Notes: a model not told the origin generated them from the letters alone. Positions 33,383 to 42,466 are shown, counted from the stretch's first letter. The stretch is DNA of 47,702 nucleotides from an uncultured Lachnospiraceae bacterium (GCA_947177165.1 CAMWTP010000042.1:1-47702), one strand, 5' to 3'. Translations and numbers: made by a program.

Positions 33383-34027
33383 ATGGCAAATAAAATAGAA
33401 GCAATCATTTTCGACCTTGACGGAACGATGTGGAATGCGCTTGACGGAATCCACCAGACATGGAATCAGGTGGTGGCAAACCATTCCGAGTACAGAAAAG
33501 AGCCGATTTCATTCGAGGAGCTGGAAGGCTGTCTTGGGCTTCCCATGACAGACATTGCGGCGAAACTGTTTCCAGGAACGACGCCGGAACAGCAGCAGGC
33601 GCTGATGGACGAGTGCTGCGAGGTAGAGAATGCCTATCTGTCAGAACACGGCGGAATCCTCTATCCGGAGCTTGAGGAGACCCTGCTGGAGCTCAAAAAA
33701 AGCTACAAACTTTTCGTGGTGAGCAATTGTCAGCAGGGGTATATCGAGAGCTTTATCAAGGCGCATAAGCTGGAGAAATGCTTTGATGATATCGAGTGCT
33801 GGGGAAACAATCTGCTCCCAAAGGGTGAGAACAACAAGCTCATCATGCAGCGCAACGGCGTGACAAAAGCTGTGTATGTGGGAGATACCGCGGGCGACGA
33901 GGAGTCCGCGAGAGTGGCGGGTATCCCGTTTATCTTCGCGGAATACGGATTTGGCGAGGCCAAGGCGCCGGACTACAGACTGGAGGCGTTTGCAAGACTG
34001 CCGGAGATTATGGAGCAGATTGGATAG
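33383..34027 (+). CDS. HAD-superfamily phosphatase (phosphoglycolate phosphatase-like)
   Basis: A 214-residue HAD hydrolase: motif I IFDLDGTMWN (residues 9-18), motif II in FVVSNCQQG, a lysine in LPKGENNK and motif IV VYVGDTAGDEESA. The helical cap between motifs I and II (about 20-90) fits the Gph/PpaX subgroup, which removes phosphate from small metabolites. GGGAGG precedes the ATG at 33383. The gene sits between metG and ddh with short gaps (56 and 47 bases) and no terminators, so the three are probably one transcript. Confidence 0.88.
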   Translation: MANKIEAIIFDLDGTMWNALDGIHQTWNQVVANHSEYRKEPISFEELEGCLGLPMTDIAAKLFPGTTPEQQQALMDECCEVENAYLSEHGGILYPELEETLLELKKSYKLFVVSNCQQGYIESFIKAHKLEKCFDDIECWGNNLLPKGENNKLIMQRNGVTKAVYVGDTAGDEESARVAGIPFIFAEYGFGEAKAPDYRLEAFARLPEIMEQIG

Positions 34028-34074
34028 CCTGCGGGAGGTTTATCAATGGATTAAGATGACAGGAGGAAATTTAG

Positions 34075-35061
34075 ATGAGTACACGAATAGGAATACTGGG
34101 ATATGGCAATCTGGGGCGCGGTGTGGAGTGCGCGGTCAGGCAGAACGGCGACATGGAGCTTGCCGCAGTGTTCACGCGCAGAGATCCGGCTGATGTTTCG
34201 ATTCTGACGGACACGGCAGAAGTATGCAATATAGCGGATGTGGCAGACTGGAAGGACAAGATCGACGTGATGATCATCTGCGGCGGCAGTGCCACGGATC
34301 TGCCAGTGCAGACACCGGAGTACGTCAAATATTTTAATGTGATTGACAGCTTTGACACGCACGCAAAGATTCCTGAGCACTTTGCGAATGTGGATGCGGC
34401 GGCAAAGGAAAATGCGCACATTGGAATTATTTCCGTTGGCTGGGACCCGGGAATGTTCTCGCTGAACCGTCTGTATGCGAATGCCATTCTGCCGGAGGGA
34501 AAGGATTATACATTCTGGGGAAAAGGCGTCAGCCAGGGACACTCGGATGCGATCCGCAGAATCGAAGGCGTCAGGAATGCAAAACAGTACACGATCCCGG
34601 TTGAGTCTGCGCTGGAGGCAGCACGCTCAGGCAGCAATCCCGAACTCACGACGAGACAGAAGCACACAAGAGAGTGTTTTGTTGTGCTGGAGGAGGGCGC
34701 TGACGCGGCAAAAGTTGAGGAGGAAATCAAGACCATGCCCAACTATTTCGCAGACTACGACACGACAGTACACTTTATCAGCGAGGAGGAGCTGCTTGCA
34801 AATCACAGCGGGATTCCGCACGGCGGATTTGTGCTGCGAAGCGGCGTGACAGGCTGGGAGAAGGAAAATAAGCATTTGATTGAGTACAGCTTAAAGCTGG
34901 ATTCCAACCCGGAATTTACAGCGAGCGTACTCGTTGCATACGCGCGTGCGGCGCATCGTCTTTCGCAGGAAGGGCAAAGCGGGTGCAAGACGGTATTTGA
35001 TATCGCACCGGCGTATTTGAGCGCAAAGAGCGCGGAGGAGCTGCGGGCTTCAATGCTGTGA
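34075..35061 (+). CDS. ddh: meso-diaminopimelate D-dehydrogenase
   Basis: A 328-residue NADPH-dependent enzyme that makes meso-diaminopimelate in one step from tetrahydrodipicolinate for peptidoglycan and lysine. The N-terminal Rossmann motif is IGILGYGNLGRGVE; typical segments are ICGGSATDLP, DSFDTHAKIPEH, SVGWDPGMFSLNR and WGKGVSQGHSDAIRRI. The length matches the roughly 320-residue family. AGGAGG lies 8 bases before the ATG. It supports the one-step variant of the lysine pathway in this organism. A strong terminator follows. Confidence 0.96.
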   Translation: MSTRIGILGYGNLGRGVECAVRQNGDMELAAVFTRRDPADVSILTDTAEVCNIADVADWKDKIDVMIICGGSATDLPVQTPEYVKYFNVIDSFDTHAKIPEHFANVDAAAKENAHIGIISVGWDPGMFSLNRLYANAILPEGKDYTFWGKGVSQGHSDAIRRIEGVRNAKQYTIPVESALEAARSGSNPELTTRQKHTRECFVVLEEGADAAKVEEEIKTMPNYFADYDTTVHFISEEELLANHSGIPHGGFVLRSGVTGWEKENKHLIEYSLKLDSNPEFTASVLVAYARAAHRLSQEGQSGCKTVFDIAPAYLSAKSAEELRASML

Positions 35062-35076
35062 TATTTTATGCAGTGA

Positions 35077-35110
35077 GCAGGGGAAATCTTTCCCCTGCCC
35101 ATAATTTTTC
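35077..35110 (+). terminator. Rho-independent terminator after ddh
   Basis: A 10-bp perfect stem GCAGGGGAAA/TTTCCCCTGC (35077-35086, 35089-35098) followed by a T run, 15 bases after the ddh stop. Confidence 0.9.
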
Positions 35111-35166
35111 TGTACGGGATGTGCAGAAATCCCTGAATATGCAGCAGCCCGCGGGAAATGCTGCAT

Positions 35167-36669
35167 TTACATTCCGGTATGGATAATCCTTGCATCAGGG
35201 TAGTTCCGCAGGATCTCATGAGTGTCTCTGTGTGTAACCAAAATGACAGCTGCATCGAGATCCAGAAAACGATAAACCTCGTCCAGCCGATTGTGATTGA
35301 CGCTTGCGTCGGCTTCGTCCAGCAGTATCAGCGGACTTGTTACAGTTCTCATCATGGACAGGTTCTCAAGCTGTACTTCACCGCCAGAGCCTTCCCGCTC
35401 AAAATAGCAATAGTTGTTCTGATTCTGCAAAAAAAGTGTCGCAAAATTCCGCAGCTCACGATCTGAGGTTTCCTTCCCGTCTATCAATATATGCCCCTCG
35501 TCGGCTGTCAGCAGTCCGGCAAGCAGTTTTAAAAGTGTGCTTTTTCCGGTCATGTTGTCACCCGTTAAAATCAGCTTATCTCCTGCCCGGATATCCAATG
35601 AAAAGTTCGACAGTGCACGCTGTCCTTCCACGTAGGAATAACTCACATTTCTCAAAGAAAGTGTCCCAAAGTGCGGTTTGTCAGAACAGGGTGTAACATC
35701 CTCGGTCTCTGTTTCTAAAAAACGCACCAGACGCGATATCCCGGGAAAGCTGCTCTTGTACTGCAGATAGTAATTGTTGAAGAAAAACAGCGGCATGGTC
35801 GTCCGGGATTGAATATTGGAAATCAGCATCATCGTGCCGAGCGTCATGTCACCCCGCAGGATTGCCCTGCCGCATAGAATAAGTACAAGTATATTCATGA
35901 TTGTATTGACAGCCGTATTGATCTCCTGATAGCCAGCATTGAGAACGGATATCCTTCCCTGATTTCTGCAATAACCTGTTATCTGTACATCCAGATCCTG
36001 CTCGACGTGCGTTTCCAGCTGAAGCGTCTTGATGGCTGGCAGGGATTGAAAAATCTTTTTCACTTTCTGAATCAGTTTTGACTGTGATGCTCTGTTTTGC
36101 TCGCTCCGTGCGGACAGTGGATGGTCAAACAGATTGGAAACCAGATAGTAGATAGGAATCCTTGTGCAGACTACCAGCCCGATCGGAACCGAATAGTAAA
36201 ACAGGATGAAGATATACACAATTAGTTTCAACACTTCCGTAAAAAATTTAATGGTCTGTGACAGAACATTTTTAAACGCATCAACATCGGCGAGTAGAAT
36301 TGTCTCAACATCCTTCTCGCCGATTTCCTGACTCTTCTTGTATAGATATTTACATTTCATGCAGACTAGAATATGTTCAATCCTTTTTCGGAGAGATAAG
36401 GTAATCTTCTGAAAAACCACATAGGCCATTAGCTTCTCATACAGCAGATCCACTGCAGACCGCAGTAGAATAATAATCCCAAATGCACAGATCACAGTGC
36501 CGATATTGTTCCATTCTCCGCCAATGACGATCCTGTCGGTAAAATACTGCATAAACCACGGCACTGTCAGACTCAGTATGCTGATTAATATAGACAACAC
36601 CAGTAACACGATGATCAAACCAATATTGCTCACAAGATATTGCTGCAATAACCTGCGATTTTTATTCAT
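35167..36669 (-). CDS. ABC half-transporter with shortened ATPase domain
   Basis: A 500-residue membrane-ATPase fusion. Residues 1-310 have about six spans (IGLIIVLLVLSILISILSL, then VIYIFILFYYSVPIGLVV-like segments). The ATPase has Walker A GDNMTGKST (370-378), Q415, Walker B LILLDEAD (447-454) and the H-loop His480. The signature is GSGGE (427-431) and only 11 residues separate it from Q415, where about 50-60 are usual, so most of the helical subdomain is missing. Substrate unknown; possibly a peptide or drug exporter. The ATG at 36669 follows GGGAGGAG. It begins 14 bases after the HelD-like gene. Confidence 0.82.
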   Translation of the reverse strand: MNKNRRLLQQYLVSNIGLIIVLLVLSILISILSLTVPWFMQYFTDRIVIGGEWNNIGTVICAFGIIILLRSAVDLLYEKLMAYVVFQKITLSLRKRIEHILVCMKCKYLYKKSQEIGEKDVETILLADVDAFKNVLSQTIKFFTEVLKLIVYIFILFYYSVPIGLVVCTRIPIYYLVSNLFDHPLSARSEQNRASQSKLIQKVKKIFQSLPAIKTLQLETHVEQDLDVQITGYCRNQGRISVLNAGYQEINTAVNTIMNILVLILCGRAILRGDMTLGTMMLISNIQSRTTMPLFFFNNYYLQYKSSFPGISRLVRFLETETEDVTPCSDKPHFGTLSLRNVSYSYVEGQRALSNFSLDIRAGDKLILTGDNMTGKSTLLKLLAGLLTADEGHILIDGKETSDRELRNFATLFLQNQNNYCYFEREGSGGEVQLENLSMMRTVTSPLILLDEADASVNHNRLDEVYRFLDLDAAVILVTHRDTHEILRNYPDARIIHTGM

Positions 36670-36683
36670 AAAACTCCTCCCTT

Positions 36684-38708
36684 TTACTGTTCCAGAAACC
36701 GGCTTTTCTCTCCGCAGTAAAGCAGCTTCAGTTGATGCATGGCTCTTGTGCATGCCACATAAAGCAGATTCCGGTCATATTCTGTACAATAATTACTCTG
36801 GTCAGCGTCCACGATCAGGACTGTATCAAATTCCAGCCCCTTAGAAAGTGACACAGATGTCACAATGATGCCGTCATAAAATACATCCGCATCATAAGTA
36901 AAAAGATGAACATCATTTACGCTGGACAGCGCAAGGAATAAAGCCTCCGCCTGTGGCTGGCTTTTACAGATAATCCCCAGCTTTCCCATCTTCTTATCTG
37001 CCTGTGCACGCTTAATCTCGCTGACAAGATAAGCTTCTTCATCCGACCTTTTTTCAAATCCGATTTCCATAGGTTTCCTTCCGTGTCGTTCAATGGGCTT
37101 CAGATTCTGGTTTTTTTTGATCTTTCCTGCATAATTCATAATCTCATAGGTGGAACGGTAGCTTTTATATATTTCCATATACTGTGCTTTGGGGTAAATA
37201 TCTTTTAAGAAATCAGAGTGATTCTCAACAAAAGGCACAACATTCTGGCAGAAGTCACCGAGTATTGTCTTTCGGCAGCTGTAGAGTTTATTGATGACTG
37301 CATACTGGACAGGAGAATAATCCTGCATTTCATCAATGACCAGATGCATGATTTCCGGCTCCCTTGCAAAACCTTCCAAATACAGTTTGATATAGACAAG
37401 TGGAAAGATATCCGCACTCTCGATCTCCATGCCATCTTCATAACAAATGTAATCTGTCTTTTCAAGATATACATAAAAATGTCTGTATAACTGCATTACA
37501 TTATTGTTCTCAAATCTTGACATCAGCCATTCAAAAAGGTCATTTTTGTGGACTTCCCTGATATCGCCGGAAATAAGCGCGGCAATTTCCTGAAAACGTT
37601 CCCACACCGGGAGACCTTCTCTGATATTGTAGCATTTTTGCAGGTATGCCGCCTCCACAAAGCCGCCCTTATAAGAATAGTCTTCTGCATGAAAATTTTC
37701 TTTATTGCATTTCAGCAGATAATCATCTAATAGCCTTAGAAATTCTACAGAATTTTTAAACTGGTTTCTTTTCTTCCAGTCTGTATCTGCTTCCCTCTGC
37801 AAATACCGTTCTGACTGCAGATCCATTCTTTCGCAATGATATTCTTTTCCAAGAATTTTTCCAGCGATATCGTCCATGGCAATACATCTGACATTTTCTT
37901 CCCCCAGCTCTGGAAGGACATCCGCAATATAATCAACAAATACGCCATTGGGTGAGATAATTAAGAAATTCTTTGATGTGAGTTTCCCTTTATGCTGGTA
38001 CAAAAAATATGCGATCCGGTGCAGGGCGATGGAGGTTTTGCCCGAACCGGCAACGCCATGTATGATCAAAATGTTCGAAGAACTGTCCCGAATCAGTTGA
38101 TTCTGTTCCCGCTGAATCGTAACTACAATATCCTTCATCTTAGTATCTGTGTTCTTTGCAAGCTCCTGCTGCAAAATTTCGTCACTGATACCGACTCCGC
38201 TCTCCAGTGCGTATTCCAAAACTCCCCGGCTTATTTGATACTGCCTCTTGCAGACCAGTTCTCCCTCGATTCTTCCCATGGGCGCATCGTAATGTGCATT
38301 ACCGTATTCGTACTCATAATACATTCCCGAAATCGGCGCGCGCCAGTCAAATACTTCAAATTCACCCACATCGTCCCAGAAAGAAAATTTGCCAATATAG
38401 ACCTGCATGGGATCAGGATCCCCATCCATCAGAAAATCAATCCGTGCAAAATACGGAGAATCCATCATCTTGATTATTTGATGCAGTTTTTCTTTTGTCT
38501 GCTCTCCGGAATCAACCACCTGATCAACCAGCAGTTTGTTAAAAATCGCCTCGTACTCGTCGAATTCACTCTGGTTTTCCCAGATATATCTCGCAGAATC
38601 ACGGTAGTTTTCAGAGTAGTGCTGCACTTTTTCCAGCAGCTTCCCCGCTGCTGCCTGCAAAGACTTCAGACCAATCTGTAGATGTTCTTTTTCCTCTTGA
38701 AGATTCAA
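36684..38708 (-). CDS. helD: HelD-like UvrD/Rep-superfamily helicase
   Basis: A 674-residue superfamily 1 ATPase. The N-terminal 80 residues form a coiled coil (LQEEKEHLQIGLKSLQAAAG) as in HelD, which reaches into RNA polymerase and releases stalled complexes. After FDWRAPISGMYYEYEYG come Walker A GVAGSGKT (218-225), the Q-like TIQREQNQLI, the Walker B-type LVIDEMQDYSPVQY, and motif VI LLYVACTRAMHQL. It is shorter than the Bacillus protein (774). The start is TTG at 38708 with a strong GGGAGGT 7 bases upstream. It is the first gene before an ABC transporter on the same transcript, hinting at a role in antibiotic tolerance. Confidence 0.85.
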   Translation of the reverse strand: MNLQEEKEHLQIGLKSLQAAAGKLLEKVQHYSENYRDSARYIWENQSEFDEYEAIFNKLLVDQVVDSGEQTKEKLHQIIKMMDSPYFARIDFLMDGDPDPMQVYIGKFSFWDDVGEFEVFDWRAPISGMYYEYEYGNAHYDAPMGRIEGELVCKRQYQISRGVLEYALESGVGISDEILQQELAKNTDTKMKDIVVTIQREQNQLIRDSSSNILIIHGVAGSGKTSIALHRIAYFLYQHKGKLTSKNFLIISPNGVFVDYIADVLPELGEENVRCIAMDDIAGKILGKEYHCERMDLQSERYLQREADTDWKKRNQFKNSVEFLRLLDDYLLKCNKENFHAEDYSYKGGFVEAAYLQKCYNIREGLPVWERFQEIAALISGDIREVHKNDLFEWLMSRFENNNVMQLYRHFYVYLEKTDYICYEDGMEIESADIFPLVYIKLYLEGFAREPEIMHLVIDEMQDYSPVQYAVINKLYSCRKTILGDFCQNVVPFVENHSDFLKDIYPKAQYMEIYKSYRSTYEIMNYAGKIKKNQNLKPIERHGRKPMEIGFEKRSDEEAYLVSEIKRAQADKKMGKLGIICKSQPQAEALFLALSSVNDVHLFTYDADVFYDGIIVTSVSLSKGLEFDTVLIVDADQSNYCTEYDRNLLYVACTRAMHQLKLLYCGEKSRFLEQ

Positions 38709-38784
38709 TTGTTTTACCTCCCGGTTTCATATTTATTTTAATAACAGCAGAACACATTTTTGAGCTAACGCTAAATGCAATAAT

Positions 38785-38805
38785 AAAACCACCCTAGGTG
38801 GTTTT
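38785..38805 (-). terminator. terminator hairpin after the frameshifted nuclease gene
   Basis: A 9-bp stem AAAACCACC/GGTGGTTTT with a 3-base loop. On the minus strand the TTTT end follows the coiled-coil frame that stops at 38815. Confidence 0.75.
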
Positions 38806-38814
38806 AAGCACAGT

Positions 38815-39662
38815 CTATGCCTCGATGCCTGCTTCAGCAAGCATTTTTTTTAACTTTTCAATTTCAGCATCTTTGTCAGCAAGTTGTGCGGCGTTGTCAG
38901 CAAGCTTCGCGGCGTTGTCAGCAAGTTGTGCATTCTGCTTTGCCAGAAGTATTTTGAATTCTACGATTTCAGGTGCAAGCATTTCTTTTAATTCCTCACA
39001 CATTTGATCACCCTCCTGTATCATTTTCTTAAACAGATTCATATTTGCCTCTGATGCGACATTTACGACAGAGTCTGCATTTTCCTGTCTTCATTGTCTT
39101 TTAGTTTTGCGGTTTTGTCCAGCAGCCTTTGTGCCTGTTCCCGGCTCAGGGTACGAGTCAGGGATGTCAGAAATACATGCACTTCCTCGTTCATTTCGCT
39201 TGTCACGAGAAACTGTACTGGAAACAGCATTCCACAAATGCGGTAAATGCCTTCTGCCCGTTTGGTCAATTCATATTTTTCAGCAAGCTGCCGAAGAAGT
39301 TTCTCTGGTTTTTGTTCCCGGACAAGTGTAATAGTCGTGTCCATACTAAGAATTTCATCTGCGTTTTCCGTTTCATCCTTGTAGAGGCACGCATAGGAAA
39401 GTGCTTTGTAAAAGGTTCTGGCGTCCATGCTGTCTCCTGGTGATTTATATTCGAAAATATTATTTTTCAGGAAGAAATCACCGATTTCATTTTTGATTAC
39501 TGCGTTCGTTTTTTTCTTAATCACAAGAAAGTCTATCCTGAGCGGCATCCTGCTCAGATTGTGTTCCCGCTCATATTTGAGATCTTTTTTGTTTTCGTAT
39601 AATTCCAACTCGATTGCGGAGCAGAAGGCTGGATGCCATTGAATATTTTCTTCAATTTCCAA
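38815..39662 (-). pseudogene. PD-(D/E)XK-type Lachnospiraceae protein split by a frameshift
   Basis: The first frame (39063-39662, 199 residues) starts at a TTG with NIQWHPAFCSAIELELYEN and holds a PD-(D/E)XK-like site: LRIDFLVIKKK followed by FEYKSPGDSM (D...E-Y-K). At about 39079-39087 (the minus-strand AGGAAAATG) the frame is lost; moving one base joins it to ENADSVVNVASEANMNLFKK and a 75-residue coiled-coil tail (38815-39042) with tandem repeats. The combined product would be about 280 residues, matching a common Lachnospiraceae family of unknown role. Either a real single-base mutation, a sequencing error, or programmed shifting; no classic slippery heptamer is visible. Confidence 0.78.
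38874..38930 (-). repeat. 21-bp tandem repeat in coiled-coil tail
   Basis: Three units of the 21-base pattern TGTCAGCAAGTTGTGCGGCG (plus strand) at 38874-38894, 38895-38915 and 38916-38930 (partial). They encode seven-residue AQLADNA-type repeats, parallel to the AALSQSN repeat of the gene at 7229-8131. Confidence 0.8.
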
Positions 39663-39693
39663 TATTGTTATTACCTTTCTCTTTTGTTATTAT

Positions 39694-39722
39694 AGTATAA
39701 CATATGAAATTTTGACACGCAA
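39694..39722 (-). promoter_or_regulatory. promoter of the frameshifted nuclease gene
   Basis: On the minus strand, TTGCGT (39717-39722) and TATACT (39694-39699) with a 17-base spacer, 31 bases before the TTG start. The remainder of the gap up to the ABC gene at 39872 has nothing I can identify. Confidence 0.55.
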
Positions 39723-39871
39723 TAACGACTTGTGTGTTGGACAGAATAAGCGTGCGGACAACGATAACGCTGCCATTCGCGCCCTATCGGATTGCGGCAT
39801 ACATTCTTTCCTCCCCCGCAGATTGTGCAGAAATGAGTACGCGGGGGGGGACCTTTCTCTTGCGGAATCCA

Positions 39872-41458
39872 TCATACTTCATTCACGCGGAATCCATCTG
39901 CTCTGATCACCGCATCATATTTGGCCAGGTTTTTCCCAGAGACATCATGTGTAATGATAATCACGGTCTTGTCTCTCATTTCCCTGCTCTGTAACAAATA
40001 ATCCTGCACCTTTTCTTTATTTACAGTATCCATTGCTGAAAATGGTTCATCCATCAGAATAATCGGCGTATTTTTGGTAATGACGCGAAGAAATGCAATC
40101 AGCTGTTTTTCCCCGCCGCTCATTTTCTGACAGTCTGTTTCTTCTATGGTGTCCTGATTTTTGCTCCAGAAGTTATCCAAAATCTGTTTTCCAATGTCGG
40201 GATAGGAGTCAAATATTGTGATATTATCATGGACACCTGCATGGTAAATATACTCATTTTGGTCAACATAGGATATGCATGCCGAAGTATCGAGTTCACA
40301 TATTGGTTTTCCATCCAGAAGAATGGTTCCCGAATTCGGGTGAAGGTACTGCATAATTAGTTTCAGCAATGTAGTTTTTCCGCAGCCATTGCTCCCGATA
40401 ATGGCATATTTTTTCCCTTTTTCAAAATCCAGTCTGTCAATTCGAATATGAAAGCTGCCATTTTGATAATCAACGTTGTGAAGTGCGATTCCTTTCTCCA
40501 CCTTTTGCGGCGTGGGATAATCCTTCCTGATTCCGGAACTTAAGATATTCAGGAATTTTTTCCGGACTTCATACGTGGACTGAATTGCGCTGACATCGTA
40601 CAGGATGGATTCGAGCGGCGATATAAAACTGCTCACATAACTGAATGTGGCAACTCCTGCACCAATGCTGATTTCTCCGTTAATCAGAAGCACGCAGGCA
40701 CAGATGAAGGTTACGATCTGAATGATTCTGATTGCCGCATCGTTGATACTGAGAGAAATGGTCTTGCTTTTTCCGTAGAGATACCGTTTGTCTGCTGTTG
40801 TATTCAGCGCTTTTTCATGCACCTTGAAAATATTTTTTCTGGTGAAATTGTTGACAAGTTTATAACCATTCAAAAGATCTGTGATACAATTGACATACGC
40901 TGCCATTTGGTTCTGATACTCCATTCTCTTATCAGACATAATTTTTCCAGTGATTTTAGGACCTATTACCACCAGAAAGGACGAAACGATGATTGCCAGT
41001 GCAATTCGCCAGTCCACATATACGACAATGACCACTGCGTAAATCACAAACATATTGACAGAGCGAAACACATCAATCCATGGAGTGAGATAATCCTGGT
41101 CAATTGCTGTAATATCATTGCCCTGTATGGATATGTAGTCACTTGTGGAATAAGCATAGAAGCTTTGCTCCTCCTTTTTCAGCAGTGCGCGGATAAAGTC
41201 AGTTTTCAATGTCTTCTCGAATGTAATGGCTGTCTTCCATGTGCATATCATACATATATATACACAGACACAGGATAATCCCTGCAGAAGGATATACACT
41301 GCAATAATAGCAGGAATCCGGGATAACATACTTTCCGCAAGACTGTCAAACAGCTCTTTCTGCATCACTGGAATATACGCTGCAAAAATGGTACATAAAA
41401 TGTCAAATAAAATATCGACAAGAATGTATTTTATAACGTGTCTAATATATTTTTTCAT
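39872..41458 (-). CDS. ABC half-transporter (ABCB-type exporter)
   Basis: A 528-residue fused membrane-ATPase protein. Residues 1-300 contain about six spans (ILFDILCTIFAAYIPVMQ, then AVYILLQGLSCVCVYICM and others). The ATPase has Walker A GSNGCGKTT, the signature MSGGEKQ, Walker B IILMDEPFSAMD and the H-loop in IIITHD. It most resembles lipid/peptide/drug exporters of the MsbA type, slightly short. A leader peptide with a perfect ribosome site overlaps its 5' end by 17 bases, so translation is likely coupled. It may pair with the ABC protein at 35167-36669, which has a degenerate site; that is inference. Confidence 0.88.
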   Translation of the reverse strand: MKKYIRHVIKYILVDILFDILCTIFAAYIPVMQKELFDSLAESMLSRIPAIIAVYILLQGLSCVCVYICMICTWKTAITFEKTLKTDFIRALLKKEEQSFYAYSTSDYISIQGNDITAIDQDYLTPWIDVFRSVNMFVIYAVVIVVYVDWRIALAIIVSSFLVVIGPKITGKIMSDKRMEYQNQMAAYVNCITDLLNGYKLVNNFTRKNIFKVHEKALNTTADKRYLYGKSKTISLSINDAAIRIIQIVTFICACVLLINGEISIGAGVATFSYVSSFISPLESILYDVSAIQSTYEVRKKFLNILSSGIRKDYPTPQKVEKGIALHNVDYQNGSFHIRIDRLDFEKGKKYAIIGSNGCGKTTLLKLIMQYLHPNSGTILLDGKPICELDTSACISYVDQNEYIYHAGVHDNITIFDSYPDIGKQILDNFWSKNQDTIEETDCQKMSGGEKQLIAFLRVITKNTPIILMDEPFSAMDTVNKEKVQDYLLQSREMRDKTVIIITHDVSGKNLAKYDAVIRADGFRVNEV

Positions 41459-41504
41459 ACCTCTTTCCTCTTAATTTCTTCATTTTCTGTATTGTCATAT
41501 ACAT
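41442..41504 (-). CDS. 20-residue leader/small peptide overlapping the ABC gene
   Basis: An open frame of 20 codons starting MYMTIQKMKK and ending RYEKIY, with the strongest ribosome site in the neighbourhood (AAAGGAGGTGG, 7 bases before the ATG at 41504). Its TAG stop lies at 41442-41444, inside the ABC transporter gene, which starts at 41458. The peptide is very basic (seven K/R). It could be a translation-coupling leader, a regulatory attenuation peptide, or a small secreted peptide; no export signal or double-Gly motif is evident. Confidence 0.55.
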   Translation of the reverse strand: MYMTIQKMKKLRGKRYEKIY

Positions 41505-41529
41505 ATGAACCACCTCCTTTCTATTTTTT

Positions 41530-41580
41530 GTGCTGCTTTCTGAACCTGTATAACAAATCCCTGGCAGCACTTTCATTATA
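41530..41580 (-). promoter_or_regulatory. ABC operon -10 box and leader inverted repeat
   Basis: On the minus strand, TATAAT (41575-41580) without an obvious -35, followed by the inverted repeat GTGCTGC/GCAGCAC (41530-41536 with 41564-41570), then the leader-peptide ribosome site. The repeat could form a leader hairpin in the mRNA. Confidence 0.45.
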
Positions 41581-41761
41581 CAGCAATGAAATGAAGAATG
41601 CTACATTTACTTTCCGACAGGTACTGTTTTTGCTTGTGGATAATCAGGCAAAATCTGATCTGTAAATTAATCATTAATACACTCTGGGCGCAGCATTTGA
41701 AAGATAAGTCTGCTTGTGGTATGATTTTTATATCGCAAATTGTTTGGACAGAGGATTGGAT

Positions 41762-42466
41762 ATGCTGATAAGAGAGGACAGGTATATTTTGAGGGAGCAA
41801 AGAAAATATCTTTTATGGATTGCCGCAGGGGCTGTTGTATTTTGGGTGGAACACCTGTTGTTGTGCGTGAGCAGCAGATATGAACTTTTCAAGGAAACAG
41901 TGGTGCTGTCCATTGTACCGACAGCCTTGTTCTGGGCCATAAATCGTTTTGGGAAGGAAACTTCATTTTATTTTTTAAAGAGTGTTGTGTGTATATGGAT
42001 TGGCAGGCTGGTGTTTGACGGAATGGTCCGTTACAGCAATGGCAGGGAAGCGGTGCGGTGGATGCTTTTCTGGCAGATTATGCTGACGATTCTGATGTTC
42101 TGTATGAAAATAATACAGATGATATACGACAAAGTTCCTGATAAGAAGGTATATTTCGGGTATGTTTTGATGGGGACAGCACTGGTCTTCAATGTCTCTT
42201 ATATCGCAAGGGAGTATGACAGCTTTTCGTGGTCTGCCGGGTTATGGATGGAAGCAGCATTTGAATACATGTACGTGCTGGAGCATGGAATTGCATTTTT
42301 TATTGTGGCAGCAGTCGTATTGATCCAGTATCAAAAGCGATACAAAGTCAGGATAAAAAACAGCGGGATTACGGGAAAAGTATATCTGTATCATGCGATA
42401 AAAATGACAATCGTGTCGTTTTTGGTGTTTATATATCCCTTATATATATTATTTTTGAGCGAGTAG
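41762..42466 (+). CDS. polytopic membrane protein of unknown function
   Basis: A 234-residue protein with about six hydrophobic segments, including LLWIAAGAVVFWVEHLLLCV, SIVPTALFWAI, MLFWQIMLTILMFCMKII, GIAFFIVAAVVLIQ and FLVFIYPLYILFL. It is aromatic-rich and has no motif I recognise. The ATG at 41762 is 7 bases after AGAGGA; an in-frame ATG at 41714 has no ribosome site. It is divergent from the ABC operon and ends at a bidirectional terminator shared with the lipoprotein gene. The gap 42467-42557 has no gene. Confidence 0.7.
   Translation: MLIREDRYILREQRKYLLWIAAGAVVFWVEHLLLCVSSRYELFKETVVLSIVPTALFWAINRFGKETSFYFLKSVVCIWIGRLVFDGMVRYSNGREAVRWMLFWQIMLTILMFCMKIIQMIYDKVPDKKVYFGYVLMGTALVFNVSYIAREYDSFSWSAGLWMEAAFEYMYVLEHGIAFFIVAAVVLIQYQKRYKVRIKNSGITGKVYLYHAIKMTIVSFLVFIYPLYILFLSE

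Noticed and set aside
37992..38681. 229-codon frame antisense to the HelD-like gene
   Set aside because: Shadow of the helicase gene; the minus-strand product has all helicase motifs.
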